From contig CM060172.1 in the NCBI GenBank assembly GCA_030549775.1, positions 57,665,523 to 57,729,522 on the forward strand: a DNA stretch of 64,000 nucleotides, read 5' to 3'. Position numbers and translations under genes: made by a program. The notes beneath the pieces are model-generated. The model did not search any database. It was given only the letters and a program-made list of their open reading frames with translations, and was not told where the DNA came from. The stretch is from Tamarix chinensis (taxonomy: Eukaryota; Streptophyta; Magnoliopsida; Caryophyllales; Tamaricaceae). The stretch's first letter is position 1; each line of letters opens with the position of its first letter. Of the stretch, positions 13,501 through 25,126 are shown one piece after another.

Positions 13501-14542
13501 TCAAGGCATAGGACACTCATATTCATTATGCATAGTAATATTGTTGCAACAATCAAGTACTGACAATAAGGCATGTCAAATAATAAGCACATCTTTGGAT
13601 TGACTTATTATTCACATGGTAACTGAATAATCATCATGTATTTACCACCATAGGTACATATGAAATTATTTCATATATTTCTCTTCCTTTTGGCGAACTC
13701 AGTACCCACATGAATAAGCATACACACAACATCTGATATCTCCAATAAAATAGTGTTCACAAGAGAGGTCACTTTGGCCACATGTTGTGACAACTAATTC
13801 ATCTATAAATATTAAACAACCATTTATTTAAATAAATTGATTATTTAATATGGTCTAATGATTTTAAACCTCAATACCAACCTCATTTAAATTTAATATC
13901 CATAATAATTATAAGATATTAAATCTAACTTAATATATTAATATAAAAAACTAACACCACCGTAATTACCAGCCTAAAATAAAACCATCAATAAATTTAT
14001 GTAATAGTCACCTCCATAATCAAAATTTTAAACACCATAAGGTATATTATTATATATAATGAAAACATTAATTCAATTTTTATATTCGAATGGTTTCACG
14101 GAACCATTAATCCAACCATTAAATTATAATAGTTGAATTACTAATATTAATTTGCAATTAAATTGTTATAATTATTATTCCCCAATGCACCCTCATTTTC
14201 TTATTTCTTTTATAATATAAACTAAAGTAAAAGAATCCATTTAACTACTATCCAATTTCTAAAATGACCAAACCCATTCCCAAAACAACCTAGATGAGAT
14301 ATAGACAAATCTAAACACATATCAGTAAGGATCAAGTGAACACTTTATACATCACAATAAGAAATAGAATTTGTATATAAAAATTGTATATAGAAGTCAC
14401 AAGGAACACTTAATCTAAATATGAATATGATTACAAAACTAAAATAGATTCGTTAACAATTGGATTCAAATATAAATGATTAGATCAAATTAATGCTCAA
14501 TATGTTTTTGAAATTTTGAATGAGTGGTGAATCATACATATA
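13500..14542 (-). other. Untranslated leader of copia copy A
   Basis: Region between gag and the primer-binding site. 13555-13640 (caatcaagtactgacaataa..., acttattattcacatgg) aligns with 63930-64000 of copy B, showing that both elements share the same leader. No coding potential seen. Confidence 0.55.
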
Positions 14543-14556
14543 GGCTCCACTACCAA
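14543..14556 (-). other. Degenerate primer-binding site of copia copy A
   Basis: The minus strand reads ttggtagtggagcc, matching the initiator tRNA-Met type PBS tggtatcagagc at 9 of 12 positions. It directly follows an LTR-like end (tctatcaa on the minus strand). Confidence 0.5.
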
Positions 14557-15100
14557 TTGATAGAATTTATTCAAGAATATCACATGTTGGTTTATCAAGT
14601 ATAATAAATATAATATTTATGTTGAAAAGTACCTAAATCCATATGAAAAACAATAATCATATATGTTTGAATTTGAAGGGAAATCCGAATTAATGGTACT
14701 ATGGTTGTATAGATCTATCATGTACTCTTCTTATCTATAATAACTGATGATAACGAGTAGGAAAACCTGTAATTTTTCATGATTCACATATAAGCCTAAA
14801 ATTAGATAATTATACGTTCCATCAACGACGATAAACCCTATGGTAGACAATAACATGCTTTCAATCCCTCCCTAGAGAGATTACACAAGATATTAAAATA
14901 GATACATGCATCTACGACTATTTTTGTTATGCATGATAATACTGCCTTCCTCAAAAGTAAATGTGGACATGGAAAACTAAGATCTTGATTCACAGGATAA
15001 TTTTTTTGAGTGATATGCCACTTCATATAGGGAAACCCTTAAGGCTTATCAAACAACCAAAAAATAGATAGGGGATGAGTGGGGTGCTAAAGACTGCATG
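14557..15100 (-). repeat. Probable 5' LTR of copia copy A (right boundary uncertain)
   Basis: The sequence to the right of the PBS in the minus orientation must be the 5' LTR. It has no coding sequence. The outer end was not located; a change in character near 15100 is the only guide. No matching 3' LTR was found on the left. Confidence 0.35.
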
Positions 15101-15289
15101 TTTGATGTCGCGAACATAGACTCAAATGAAGAATAAGATATCTTTCTCACCTAATTTTAATCATGAATAATGAGAAAGAATCTCTTAGATATCCTTGGAG
15201 AACAACATTGATCGTAAAATTTTTGGGAATATATATGCTACAAATTTCTCTACACAATATTACAAAAAAGTGACCTATCAATATGATTA

Positions 15290-16195
15290 ATGTAGGTTTG
15301 GGTTTATATGTTATCTGCTTTAGTTATAACAGAGACTATGATTTTTCTTTGGTTAGGGTACCATGGATTTTTGGTGACAATTATTTGTTAGTGAGAAAAT
15401 GGAACCATAATTTTGACCTACCCAACCTATGGCAAACAAGATAATGATGTGGGTGAGATTACAATAACTATTTATCAAATAATTTAGAGAGGATATATTT
15501 TGTGCATAGAAAAAAAATAACTGGAACCCCACCTTAAAGGTTGCCTTTTACAATTTTAAAGGTGAGACATGGCTGCTATGTGTTGTTAGCCATACAAGTA
15601 GACTTGGAAAATCCTTTAGCCTCTAATATTAAGCTTCAAATAACTATGTAAAGAGCGGATTCTATTGTGGGACATTTAATCTTCTAAAAGTGTAGGTATA
15701 ATGGATATATATAGAAGGTTGTAGAATAACCAAGTCAATATTAATCGACCAAGAAAAAATATAGTTGACACCAATTTAAGATCTTGAAAAGAGGGTGAGG
15801 TGTTTTGATGGTAGCACAATCACATTCATTAAGGTAGAGAACAAATAGAAATATGGCTCATGGAGCCACCGATAAGAAAACTATACTGAAGACAAAAAAT
15901 GAACTATAAGTAATCAATTAGGGGGGAAAAATCTTTGGTAAACACTTTTTGATAGGCCCATGGTTTGATCTCTTAGATGCTAAGGAAATGACCCACATAA
16001 AGGAATATACTACTAGATTAGACGTGAAGGGTTCCCCGGTCCCAAAGCTTAAACTAATAGACCCACAAGCTAAGATGCCTAATGCTAGGGAAATTACTCA
16101 AACAAATGGACACTACAAGACATATTCTACAATACACATATGGTTATCTCTAACCCCCAAGATTTTATATCAACCATATCATAATCCATAGGAAG
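15290..16195 (+). pseudogene. LINE (L1-type) ORF1, DUF4283-like remnant
   Basis: ORF1 of plant L1-type non-LTR retrotransposons encodes an RNA-binding protein with a DUF4283 domain. From about 15345 the frame reads R-V-P-W-I-F-G-D-N-Y-L-L-V-R-K-W, then N-F-D-L-P-N. This is the family signature GPWxxxxxxLxVxxWxPNFD. Further on, I-Q-V-D-L-E-N-P-L-A-S-N-I-K-L (about 15594) matches the VxVDLxKPLxxxxKI block. The last part, 15949-16191, is an open 80-codon stretch starting M-I-G-P-W-F-D-L-L-D. Several stops and frameshifts separate the blocks and no zinc knuckle was seen. Family call is firm, exact ends are not. Confidence 0.7.
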
Positions 16196-16551
16196 AATCA
16201 TAGACTAGTTACCGATGCAATTGAGATAAGTGAGTAGATGGTGGATGAGGGTCATAAGGATGTGTTAAGGGAATTATAACCCATCTTTGAGGATATTCCT
16301 ATGCTTCCTATTCTATAGGGTAAGTTTAGGTTGGTGGAAAAAGTTAGAACAAGTTGGTTACAAAAGAAGTCCCCTAGTAAAGGAAGAAGTCAGTTATTAG
16401 TGGGGTTAAGAGTCAAAACCTAATGCCTCTTGTATCCAAGGGAAAGAATAATAATGGGAAATTCATGGACATGTTCAAGCCCGAGATGGTATAAAAAATC
16501 ATCCTTGAGTGTTGTCAGTAACTAATAAGTGATTGAGCTCTCTCATGTGCA

Positions 16552-16865
16552 TCACGATGCATATTTTGCTATGGAATGTGAGAGGAGATACATGTGATGA
16601 GTGTAATCGTCAATTAAAAGACTTAGTGATTTAATACAAACCATGGAATATGATTCTATTATAACAATGTATTAGTGGGGAGAAGGAGTAGAGATTAATG
16701 TGCTTGTAAAGCTTTTTGTGATCAATGCAAATAAAAGTGATGGATTCTCAAGGGGTATATGGATCTTATGGAGAAAAGAAAAAGTTGGACTTATCCTGCT
16801 ATCTTGTGGCTTGAAATTAATTAATTTTTTGGTTCATTATCATTGCGGGAATACATGAATTTTTT
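16552..16865 (+). pseudogene. LINE ORF2 endonuclease N-terminus, truncated
   Basis: Start of the apurinic-type endonuclease of an L1-type LINE, which nicks target DNA for target-primed reverse transcription. The block near 16558 reads M-H-I-L-L-W-N-V-R-G, the usual ORF2 start with the Asn of the first catalytic motif. Near 16740 the frame gives D-G-F-S-R-G-I-W-I-L-W-R, matching the GFSGGIWxLW block, followed by V-G-L-I-L-L-S-C-G. Stops and a frameshift lie between them. No reverse transcriptase follows, and by 17177 an unrelated MITE begins. It lies in order behind the DUF4283 segment, so both are probably one LINE copy. Confidence 0.75.
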
Positions 16866-17168
16866 TAAATATGCATGATAGTCCCAACTCATCAGTACAT
16901 GAGTAGCTATGACCCATATTTGATATGGAACATGACTGCCTATGGCTTGTTGTTTGTGATTCCAACCATGATGATAATTTTGCTAATAAAAAAGGTAGGT
17001 CCTTATCCCATTGATCTCTCATATAGATTCTTGTTAACTTAATGACAATGTGAAACTTAGTAGACATATTACTTTCTATTCATCAGTTTATAAGGTTAAA
17101 ATCTTGAGTCATCAAATTTAACAATGGCTATATTGGGATTAGGCTAACATGAAATGACATTTTTTGTT

Positions 17169-17176
17169 CCTACATA
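17169..17176. repeat. 8-bp target site duplication (left)
   Basis: cctacata, identical to the copy at 17670-17677 on the other side of the MITE. Confidence 0.93.
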
Positions 17177-17669
17177 TAGGGATGTAAACGGGGCAAATTT
17201 AATCCAAAAATTGATTGGTTTTATCCAACGGATACTTAAATGGATATAGATAAATAGATACAAATAAAGATAAGGATGATGAAAAAAATATCTATTAGGT
17301 TTGGTACAAATACAGGTATGGAATATCCATATCCGTACCCATACCCATACCCATACCCATAACTATATCCATATTCGTTAACCTAATAACCTTTCACCCT
17401 TAATATTTAAATAAATATAGTATAAATTTAATTTAAAACTATCATTTGGCACAACTCTACTTGGGTTTATTTGTCAGGTAACGGATTTATTCGCTGGATA
17501 ATATATGTTAACAAGTAAATAGATAATCTTTCAAGTAACAGATATCCAACGGAGATGGATATGGATGTATTAGTCGATGCCCCTTCAAGTACGAGTAAGG
17601 ATTTGGGTATGGATTATTTTATCAGGTACAAATATGGGCATGAGTATACTCACTCTATTTACATCCCTA
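17177..17669. mobile_element. hAT-type MITE with perfect 12-bp TIRs
   Basis: A 493-bp non-autonomous element. The left end is tagggatgtaaa and the right end is its exact reverse complement, tttacatcccta. It is flanked by a perfect 8-bp target duplication cctacata (17169-17176 and 17670-17677), the length made by hAT transposases. The interior is rich in 'ggatatggatatgg'/'ccatatccatacc' words on both arms, so the element can fold back. No coding capacity. This is the best-delimited insertion in the window. Confidence 0.93.
17336..17362. repeat. Hexanucleotide tandem repeat (CCCATA)n inside the MITE
   Basis: About four consecutive cccata units, an expansion of the 'ccatatcc' words typical of this MITE interior. 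Confidence 0.85.
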
Positions 17670-17677
17670 CCTACATA
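17670..17677. repeat. 8-bp target site duplication (right)
   Basis: cctacata, identical to 17169-17176. Confidence 0.93.
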
Positions 17678-17938
17678 GTCACACACAACAACTAATTTAC
17701 CATGCATCTGACCACATGCTTATACTAATCTCTTAACACACTTAGTCAAGCACATACTATTCTAAATTTATACTCTTCCACTTTAAAGCAACTTATCTTG
17801 CACATTGGATCTTTTAAGAATTTATGAATAAATCATGTTATAAAAATCATCTTATTTGGAGAGCATTGAGCGTTTAGAGAATCAAGCATCATACTAGCCT
17901 AAGAGAGTCTTTGAGTATTTATCATGAGAGGAAATTTT

Positions 17939-20758
17939 TATAATATCCCATTTCTCGTAACCCCCAATTGAGAACCTAACTATAACTTGATATTTTATAC
18001 AAGATTTCAAATTTAACCTAGCCTTAATGTTAAGTGATTAATATTTTAAATTTAACCTAAATATTTAATCCTAAGTTTAAACCTAACTTTAATATTAAAC
18101 CTAAAATTATTCCTCATATTCCCTTATTCTTTTATCCCCTTTTCTTTCATCCCTTCTATTTTTTTCTTTTTTCTTCTTCTCCTTCCCCTATACTTCTTCC
18201 TCTGCTTCACGATTTCCTCTTTCCCCAATAAAGTCCTTTAGTATAACCTCCAACCTCAAGCCTACCTAGGTCTAATTTCATCATCACCATCATCACATCC
18301 CTCAATATTAGGGATCTATTACATAATCCCCCCAAAATCTGTCATTATCTTCCTTTCGCTATATCGATCTGCACCCCTCTTCCTTCTCATATCCCAACCT
18401 TTGCACATCACCTCCCAACCATATATACCTCTTCTCTTTTTCTATTTACTTCATTTAATACTCTACCAAACTTATCCCTAACACCATGTCTCTATTCCCA
18501 ACTCTCTTCTACATTATATTATCAAATTTTTGCCATTTTTATGTAACAAACTAAGTGCAACTCTATGACCTTCACTCAACACATCCTTAGCTGCATCAAA
18601 CTCTTATGAAAATCCCTCTTTAGATAAATTAGAGTATCATACCATACCCTTTTAGCTACATCAAAGTATCATGTTGTACCCCCTTAGTTGTATCAAAGTC
18701 TTACACAACTATCCTTCTTATCTTACTTCATTTCTTTTCTCTTCTCCATCCTCTTTTTTTTAACCTTTCCTTTTTTGTCTAATAAGTTTTAACTGAGTTA
18801 TTCTTGGTTTTTAGGCAATTTTTTTGTGGTCTTGAGTAAGAGACTCATAAACATAATTGCATAGAGATCAATGATGGTTAGGTAAAGATTCATCTATTAA
18901 ACTAGGAATTTGAATGCTATGTGTAAATTTATATGTAACTTTTGATGTTAATGTTATATTTCATAACTCACGTCATGGATGTGATTTATGATAATTTTGT
19001 ATTGTATTATGGAAAAATGAGTAGTATGTGGAAGCATGAGATTATGTAATATTTATTGTCATAAGTCTTATCTTGCAACCCAAGCATAGTAGTATGATCC
19101 ATGGTTTTGATACAGTAGGAAGAGTGGGTAATGAATATGATTGAGTTGTACTGTGATATAATAAATTAATGGTTGGAAATTAATGACGTTGGACTCGTAG
19201 GGTTTTGTGAAAATTTGGGTGTTGTGGCTACCTTAAGGTATTTGGGACATTTTATAGTATTTTGGAAAACAAATATGAAATTTTAATAAGTAAGGATCTT
19301 ATAATTAATTTCATGTATAAAATGATTAAGTGTAGGTTGAGTAGGACACAAGTTATCTAGAAAGAGACTTTGAGGCAAATTAAGTAAGATATGGATATTT
19401 TGGTCAATATTGGTTAAATGTGAAATTTTCATACTTATAAAGTAATTATGGGTTAAAATATGCTAAGTATATTATGTAAAATATTTGGGGTAATTATGAA
19501 CAACATAATTTTAATAAAATAAAAAAGTGACTTAAATTGGGAATAGTAACCCTAAAGGCAAGTTTGTTATCACATGTATAAAATATTAAAGTTAACCCTT
19601 GATTTTCGAACATGTTGTCAAAAAAGATATATTATGAGGGTGTAATCAATAAGATAAGAATAATAGTAAGCCTAATGGAATATGTTATTCTTATCTTATT
19701 AAATTAATGTTTTGTAAGGGCGTCATCGTCATTTCCTCAGGGAAAGATCCAAACAAATTTAAGTCACATTTTTGGTTCCTTGTGTATGTATGAAAAGTTT
19801 GCATAATGATATTAATATAACCAATTATCTAATAAGACATTAATACTTAAAGTGAACTATCACTTGATTTAGGGCCGACTTGTACCTATTTGTTCCATTG
19901 AATTAGAATAGTGGTCAAGATTGTTATGTCCTAAGAGCTTTACCAATCCATTCCATCGAATGAGAATAGGGATAAATAGTGTCTTACCCTAATATTTTCA
20001 CCAGTTTGTTCCATCGAATGAGAATACTGTAACATTATGCACCATGATTTTTGTCAATCTATTCTACTAGATGAGAATATAGGCTAGGCACATTCCGCTA
20101 AGAGAGATTTACCCATTCATTCCATTAATGGGAATAGTAGGGGTCCTTAAACTCAATGTAATTAAGTAAATGGATTGTAACTATAACTAATAATGAAATT
20201 CTAGATTGATTATTATCTTTCATCATCTCATGATATAATTAATGTGTATGTTTAATCCTTCTATATGACCTCACGTATGTTATTTTTTCCTTTATTCTCA
20301 CTATATTTTTACCTTAATTCATACATAAGTATTTATTATCTTTTCATGGGTGTTTATTGTTCCCACGTCACTCGGGAATACCTTGATGATATAGTTACTT
20401 TTGTGCCTTACTTGAGGAGGAGCGATTATACTATATTTTGGGATTTGGACATAGATTTAAGGTTATCTAGTACCTAGTTCTTGTCTGAATGTCTTTTTAG
20501 ACTCTTAGTTCTAATAGATCACTTTTAGTTGTATTTTTTTTATGTAGTACTCTAAGATAACCATCAAATACTTATTTAAGTTTTATGGAAAGTTCATATG
20601 TGCTCTATTTATCTTATTTTTAAATTTATAAGTAGTTTTCCTTGTATTCGATGTAAGATTTGCTAAACTTATGTTTTGTATGGTGGTCACACCCAATTAT
20701 CTTACTATTACTCCCCCGCTAAAATAAAATTTTTAGTAGTAAATTTTAGAGTGTTACA
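17939..20758 (+). repeat. Long solo-type LTR, plus orientation (~2.8 kb)
   Basis: It begins tataatatcccatttct and ends taaattttagagtgttaca. A C/T-rich block lies at 18115-18500 near the 5' end, the complement of the G/A-rich block near the end of the minus-oriented copies. 18960-19600 aligns with 21880-22490, and 19570-19620 aligns with 35385-35440. Length is close to the 2857-bp copy at 31990-34846. The flanks (atttt / cttta) do not give a clear target duplication. No coding sequence. Confidence 0.65.
19880..20150 (+). repeat. ~60-bp minisatellite inside long LTR (five units)
   Basis: Five units, each containing a variant of ttccatcgaatgagaatag, lie near 19889, 19949, 20007, 20060 and 20127. 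The same motif, in either orientation, occurs in the long LTRs at 32585-33000, 36030-36290 and 56196-56560. Confidence 0.8.
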
Positions 20759-21114
20759 CTTTATGTGAATGTGATGATAGATACAATATGTGGATAGTGT
20801 GTGTTTACTGTGCTATTTTATGTGTATTTGGTTAGGGTTGGAAGTGCATTAGATTAATTAGGTTAGAATTATAGAAATCAAGTTTTGGTGCTGGGCAGTT
20901 TATGAATGCCTTAGCCTGGATGACTACTAGCAACATAAAGGGGTTTAGGTAGACAAGTAGCAATTAATTGGTTGACACCATGATAATCCTTACAAATTAT
21001 AGCTAAATTTTGATATATAATATGCTAGCTTATAAAAAATTCATTAAGAGCCTTTATCTTTGGTTGAAATTTTAGAAGTTTTAGGTGTTCATTTTCTTGA
21101 TATTATGTAAAGTG
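20759..21114. other. Unassigned AT-rich spacer between two long LTRs
   Basis: No PBS, gag or other recognisable feature follows the LTR end at 20758, so this is not an obvious internal region. Confidence 0.45.
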
Positions 21115-22491
21115 TTATTATATAATGACATGTCAATTACCTTGAGTAAGGTTTAATGTCAATTAGTCATGTTTATGATAAATATTTTATGTAAAATGGA
21201 TAATTGACCCAAAAATGACTTCTTTACCAAACCTTCCTTCCTTTCTTCAACTTCCATGTCCATCGTTTGGTCGAATTCTGCCATTGGTGTGACTTGGGTT
21301 TCTATGTATTTTTTTCAACCTCACACTACACCACTATTTTTGCATGACCACCACACATTACTCAGCCTTACCTACATAAGAAGCTCATGTTACTCCGTCT
21401 TAGCTATGTCCATAACTCATGCAACTCACCCCTTTCAACATCTATAACTCACATAACATCATCATCCAAACTACCCTAACCATGCCACTAAAACCCACCA
21501 ACGTGAGCCCTTTATATTGCACCATCCATATTTTAGCCCCTATTTGCATGAGTCCCTTATACGAAACATCATTTGGTGTACAACTTCCTAACAAAACCAC
21601 CTTCATTTGAGCCACACTTATCCCATGATTTGTTTTTCATTAGTAATGATTCTTTTCCACCCTCCTCCTTAATTCATCATTGGTTATATTACTAAGTTAT
21701 AGCCATATGGCATACTTAGTTTTGTGGTTATTTTTCAGTGGGTTTGGAGGAGGCATATTAAGGTTATGTATTCTTAGAGACCGATGACATTTTAGGTAAG
21801 GTACATATCGGGGTAAGGAATCTTTGCATGATATGTATATTTTGTGTGAAATCACATGTTCGGTTTTATTATATTGATAATTTCGTGTTTTTAATGTTAT
21901 TATGTTATGATGTGGTATTATCAAATGGGAATTGAGTAAAATGAGATAGCATATGCTTATATGATATTTTTTAGATAAGTCTTATCTTGAAAACCCTGAG
22001 TGAGATAGTATGATCGATGATATTACAATGTGAATGTGATAAAGTGTGGTAATTAGGAAGTTCTTATGATTAATATATGTGGTGATGTAATAAAAAGAGG
22101 GTTAAAAAATAATGATATAAGACTTATAGGGTTTTATGGGCATTAGGTTATTTTGGCTATCGTAAGGGTATTTTGGTTATTTTAAGATAATGTAGAAAAA
22201 AATTGTGGAATGATAATCATTGTGGGGTTCCTAAACTATTTCATATGTAATATGATCAAAAGATGGTTGAGTAAAACACAAGTTATCTAAAAAAGAGATT
22301 TTTAGGCTTCCAGTAAGATAATGGCATTTTAGTCAATATGGGTTCAGTATGGGGTTTTTTATATTTTAAAATAGGAATGGACTTAAAATATGCTAAGTAT
22401 GATATGTGAAATATTAAGGAAAATTATGAATTGCTTTAGTATAGTATAATAAAAAAATTAGCTTAAATTATGAATAGTAACCCTATAGGCA
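21115..22491 (+). repeat. Long LTR, left part, interrupted by CACTA transposon
   Basis: Aligns with the LTR at 17939-20758: the C/T-rich part near 21220-21660, then 21880-22490 with 18960-19561. The last LTR words, 'atgaatagtaaccctataggc', correspond to 'gggaatagtaaccctaaaggc' in the other copy. The alignment breaks exactly where the CACTA end begins. The missing 3' part is found at about 35300-36925. The 5' end is approximate. Confidence 0.65.
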
Positions 22492-22760
22492 CACTACTAC
22501 ATAAATGATAATTAATAACTACACATAAATGACGGTTTAATCAAAATCATTGATAAAATGTGAAAATTTAGGGGCGGGAATGCATAGCAAGTTTTAATAA
22601 TGGTTCCATACGTTAATCGTTATTATAATTAAAGTTGTGTTTGTTTTTATAATGATTTTAAATAAACCATTACAAAAACTAAAATGCCGCCAAGTTTTAA
22701 TGATGCTTATTTTAGTATCAATTATTAAATCTAATTTTGGTAATGGATACAAATATATAA
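22492..22760 (+). repeat. CACTA 5' terminus and subterminal repeat region
   Basis: CACTACTACATAAATG is followed by a second acataaatgacggttt at about 22523 and by scattered taataatggtt / aaaccatta words on both strands. Such subterminal motifs are the binding sites of the TNPA-type protein in En/Spm elements. The counterpart region is 34852-35295. Confidence 0.7.
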
Positions 22761-22839
22761 CTTTTATCAAAACTAGCACATTAAACACCCATCCCTTCCC
22801 TCTCGCTCATTTATGTATGTTATAAAAAGTTCAAAATTT

Positions 22840-23120
22840 TCTTGCTCTTAATCCTCCTCTTCAGTTTGCATGATAGTTATCCTCATTTCATTGGTATAGG
22901 GTTATTATGCCTTCCTCTTGCTCTTTAACGACTGCTTTCCTTCTCTTCTCGTCATTGTCATCCTCATTTTTCTGTCCATCTATCCTTCTCCCATTGCCCT
23001 TTCCCATCGTTTGTCCACCTCTAGTCTAGCCTCCTTTCTCCTTTCCACAGCCCTTTCCCATCGTTCGTGGCTCCTACAACCACAACAACTAGCATTTCAA
23101 TAACCTAGCCCCTACCCTGA
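22840..23120 (+). other. C/T-rich stretch with short direct repeat
   Basis: A pyrimidine-rich block inside the CACTA 5' region. The word gccctttcccatcgtt occurs twice, near 22997 and 23051. It resembles a transcribed leader in composition, but no supported coding frame starts here. Confidence 0.4.
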
Positions 23121-23659
23121 TAACCCTTCACTTAGCTATAGGTATAATTGTTTTTCTTTTTCTTTCATTATAAATATATGCATGCATGTTATTAGGAGGT
23201 ATTGCATGTATTATTATTTGTATGATATATGTTTGTTGCTATTTGTTTGTCTTTGTTGTTGTATGTTGCTTTGTTGTTATGGATTTTGGTTGCACTTTGA
23301 GTTTTCCCCTCTATATTTTTATGCACACATGACAATAATGATGCCTTTTATATTAATTAAAAAAGTAGTTTTTCTAGTGTGATGCACATGATTTGATTAT
23401 AGCGCATTAAAAACTACAAAAGGGGTTTTACATATTTTATAATTTAAAAAGTTAGAAAATAATCTTAATAATATGATTAAGTTGTTATTCTCTTTTATTG
23501 GTAGTAGACTAGTGAGATGGTGCAGTTGCCAATTATGTACATATCTATAGCATATTTGTTCATGATACCCAACTAAAACTTTTATATTCATGTGATATGG
23601 TTATACGAGGAGCTTTGTTGCTTGTTTGTAAGCAGGTTCAACTTTGATGCATTCCATTT

Positions 23660-24050
23660 CAGATCATATTATTTGTTGTTGACATTGCTAAGATTGATCC
23701 ATTGTTAGAGGCATTAGCAAGTTATTTATAATTTTTTTTATCGACCATACCAATGCACCACACTTAATATGTCATTGTGGGTGAGCTCCTTAGGAAGGAT
23801 TATGATCAGATTGCTAGAGAGAAGATGGTCATATATAAAAGATAGAGGTTTCATCATAGCTTACCCTCAAGCATCCTCCTTAATTTCCCTAAAGAATTTG
23901 TCAATGAACTCTATATTAATAATGTCAGGGAGCAGATGGCATATCAACATGAGTGGGCTTTGAGAGTGACGGGTTGTAGTTGGCCTAGATAAGGCTACGA
24001 ACAGATTTCATAAGATGGTTAGGGGTGTTCTTAGTCAGGTGTTTAGGTTG
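23660..24050 (+). pseudogene. Unidentified coding-like segment in CACTA 5' region (possible captured exon)
   Basis: I do not recognise this protein. From about 23662 a frame reads I-I-L-F-V-V-D-I-A-K-I-D-P-L-L-E-A-L-A-S. From about 23780, in a neighbouring frame, it reads G-E-L-L-R-K-D-Y-D-Q-I-A-R-E-K-M. From about 23877 it reads L-L-N-F-P-K-E-F-V-N-E-L-Y-I-N-N and on to Y-Q-H-E-W-A-L-R-V. The amino-acid texture is that of a normal soluble protein, not of AT-rich noise, and is interrupted by a few stops. It does not match the transposase, TNPA or protease blocks found downstream. It lies between the CACTA terminus and the transposase, where captured host exons are often found. It could equally be an unrecognised 5' exon of the transposon or part of an older nested element. 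Confidence 0.35.
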
Positions 24051-24216
24051 TAGCAACCTTTTGATGTATACATTGTTACTATTGCCTTAGATTTTTTTCT
24101 TAGTTTTTAGGTCTTATTTTAAACAAGTAGCATGTATTTACTTTTGAATTTAGAACCCCTATATAAATATTTGATATGTATATGCATATGAACTCTTTCT
24201 AAGGAAGAATGATTTA

Positions 24217-24229
24217 TGCATTGATATAT
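24217..24229. repeat. LINE target site duplication (left)
   Basis: tgcattgatatat, matches 24846-24858 at 12 of 13 positions. Confidence 0.85.
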
Positions 24230-24845
24230 TTTTTTTTAAAAAATAAGGAAATGTATATCATCAAGAAGAATTACAAATGAAGTTGTAGAACTGATCCACC
24301 CTTCCTATCATACGTCTAAACTTATCACTTCTATTAGGGTGATTACAAAGAGAAGACATGGTCAAAGAAATCCGATGAGCTACCCCTTTCAAATCCCAAG
24401 GTACATTAAAAAAAATTCCATTTCTAGCCTTCCAAACTTCATAGAAAGCTACGACATAAAAAAAAAGAATAAAATTGAGCTTTATTAATATTTCTACTTT
24501 TACCCCTGGAGAAAGAACTCAGCAAACCCTCCCAGGAGCTGTGTCTCCTCCTTTGTCCACAATCCTTACCAATAGCAAACCACACTTTCTTCATCTCAGG
24601 ATAACTGTAGAATAAATGGGAAATGGTTTCCTCTTGAGAGTAAAAGCAACATTGCAGACTGATGGATGGAACAAAACTGATTAACTTATCTTTGGTAGGA
24701 AGCTTGGTATGAGCAGCCAACCAGAAAAATAAATTTATGCTTAGGAGCTTCAGGGTTAGACCAAACTGCTCTCCACCAACCAACTTTAGGAGCTGAATAA
24801 CGAATGGAATCATACACCTCTGCAATATGATAAGTATGATCCCTC
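24230..24845 (-). mobile_element. 5'-truncated LINE insertion with zf-RVT domain
   Basis: 3' end of an L1-type LINE on the minus strand. The coding part (about 24440-24740) reads L-P-T-K-D-K-L-I-S-F, then C-C-F-Y-S-Q-E-E-T-I-S-H-L-F-Y-S-Y-P, then K-V-W-F-A-I-G. This is the zinc-binding region downstream of plant LINE reverse transcriptases (CxxCxxxxEsxxHLFxxC), with the last Cys changed to Tyr. On the minus strand the copy ends in a short A-rich tail (24230-24242). It is flanked by a 13-bp target duplication, tgcattgatatat (24217-24229) and tgcattggtatat (24846-24858), with one mismatch. It therefore inserted into the CACTA element. Confidence 0.88.
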
Positions 24846-24858
24846 TGCATTGGTATAT
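24846..24858. repeat. LINE target site duplication (right)
   Basis: tgcattggtatat, matches 24217-24229 at 12 of 13 positions. Confidence 0.85.
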
Positions 24859-25126
24859 TTTTATTCCCTTATTGGAATGGCTTATATATATAGTAATAGA
24901 ATAACATGATACATTATAGAAATATGAATTATTTGTAACCATGAACGATTTATGAATTGGTAAGGGATATGGAAACAAGTTGGAATTATTTATATATATA
25001 GGTTCAAAATAGCATGATACATTATACAAATATGAATTATTTTTAAGTATGAGCAGTATGTGAATTAGTTGGTATAAATGAATTGATTTATAATATTATT
25101 TTTTATGGGATACATATAGATTGAAA

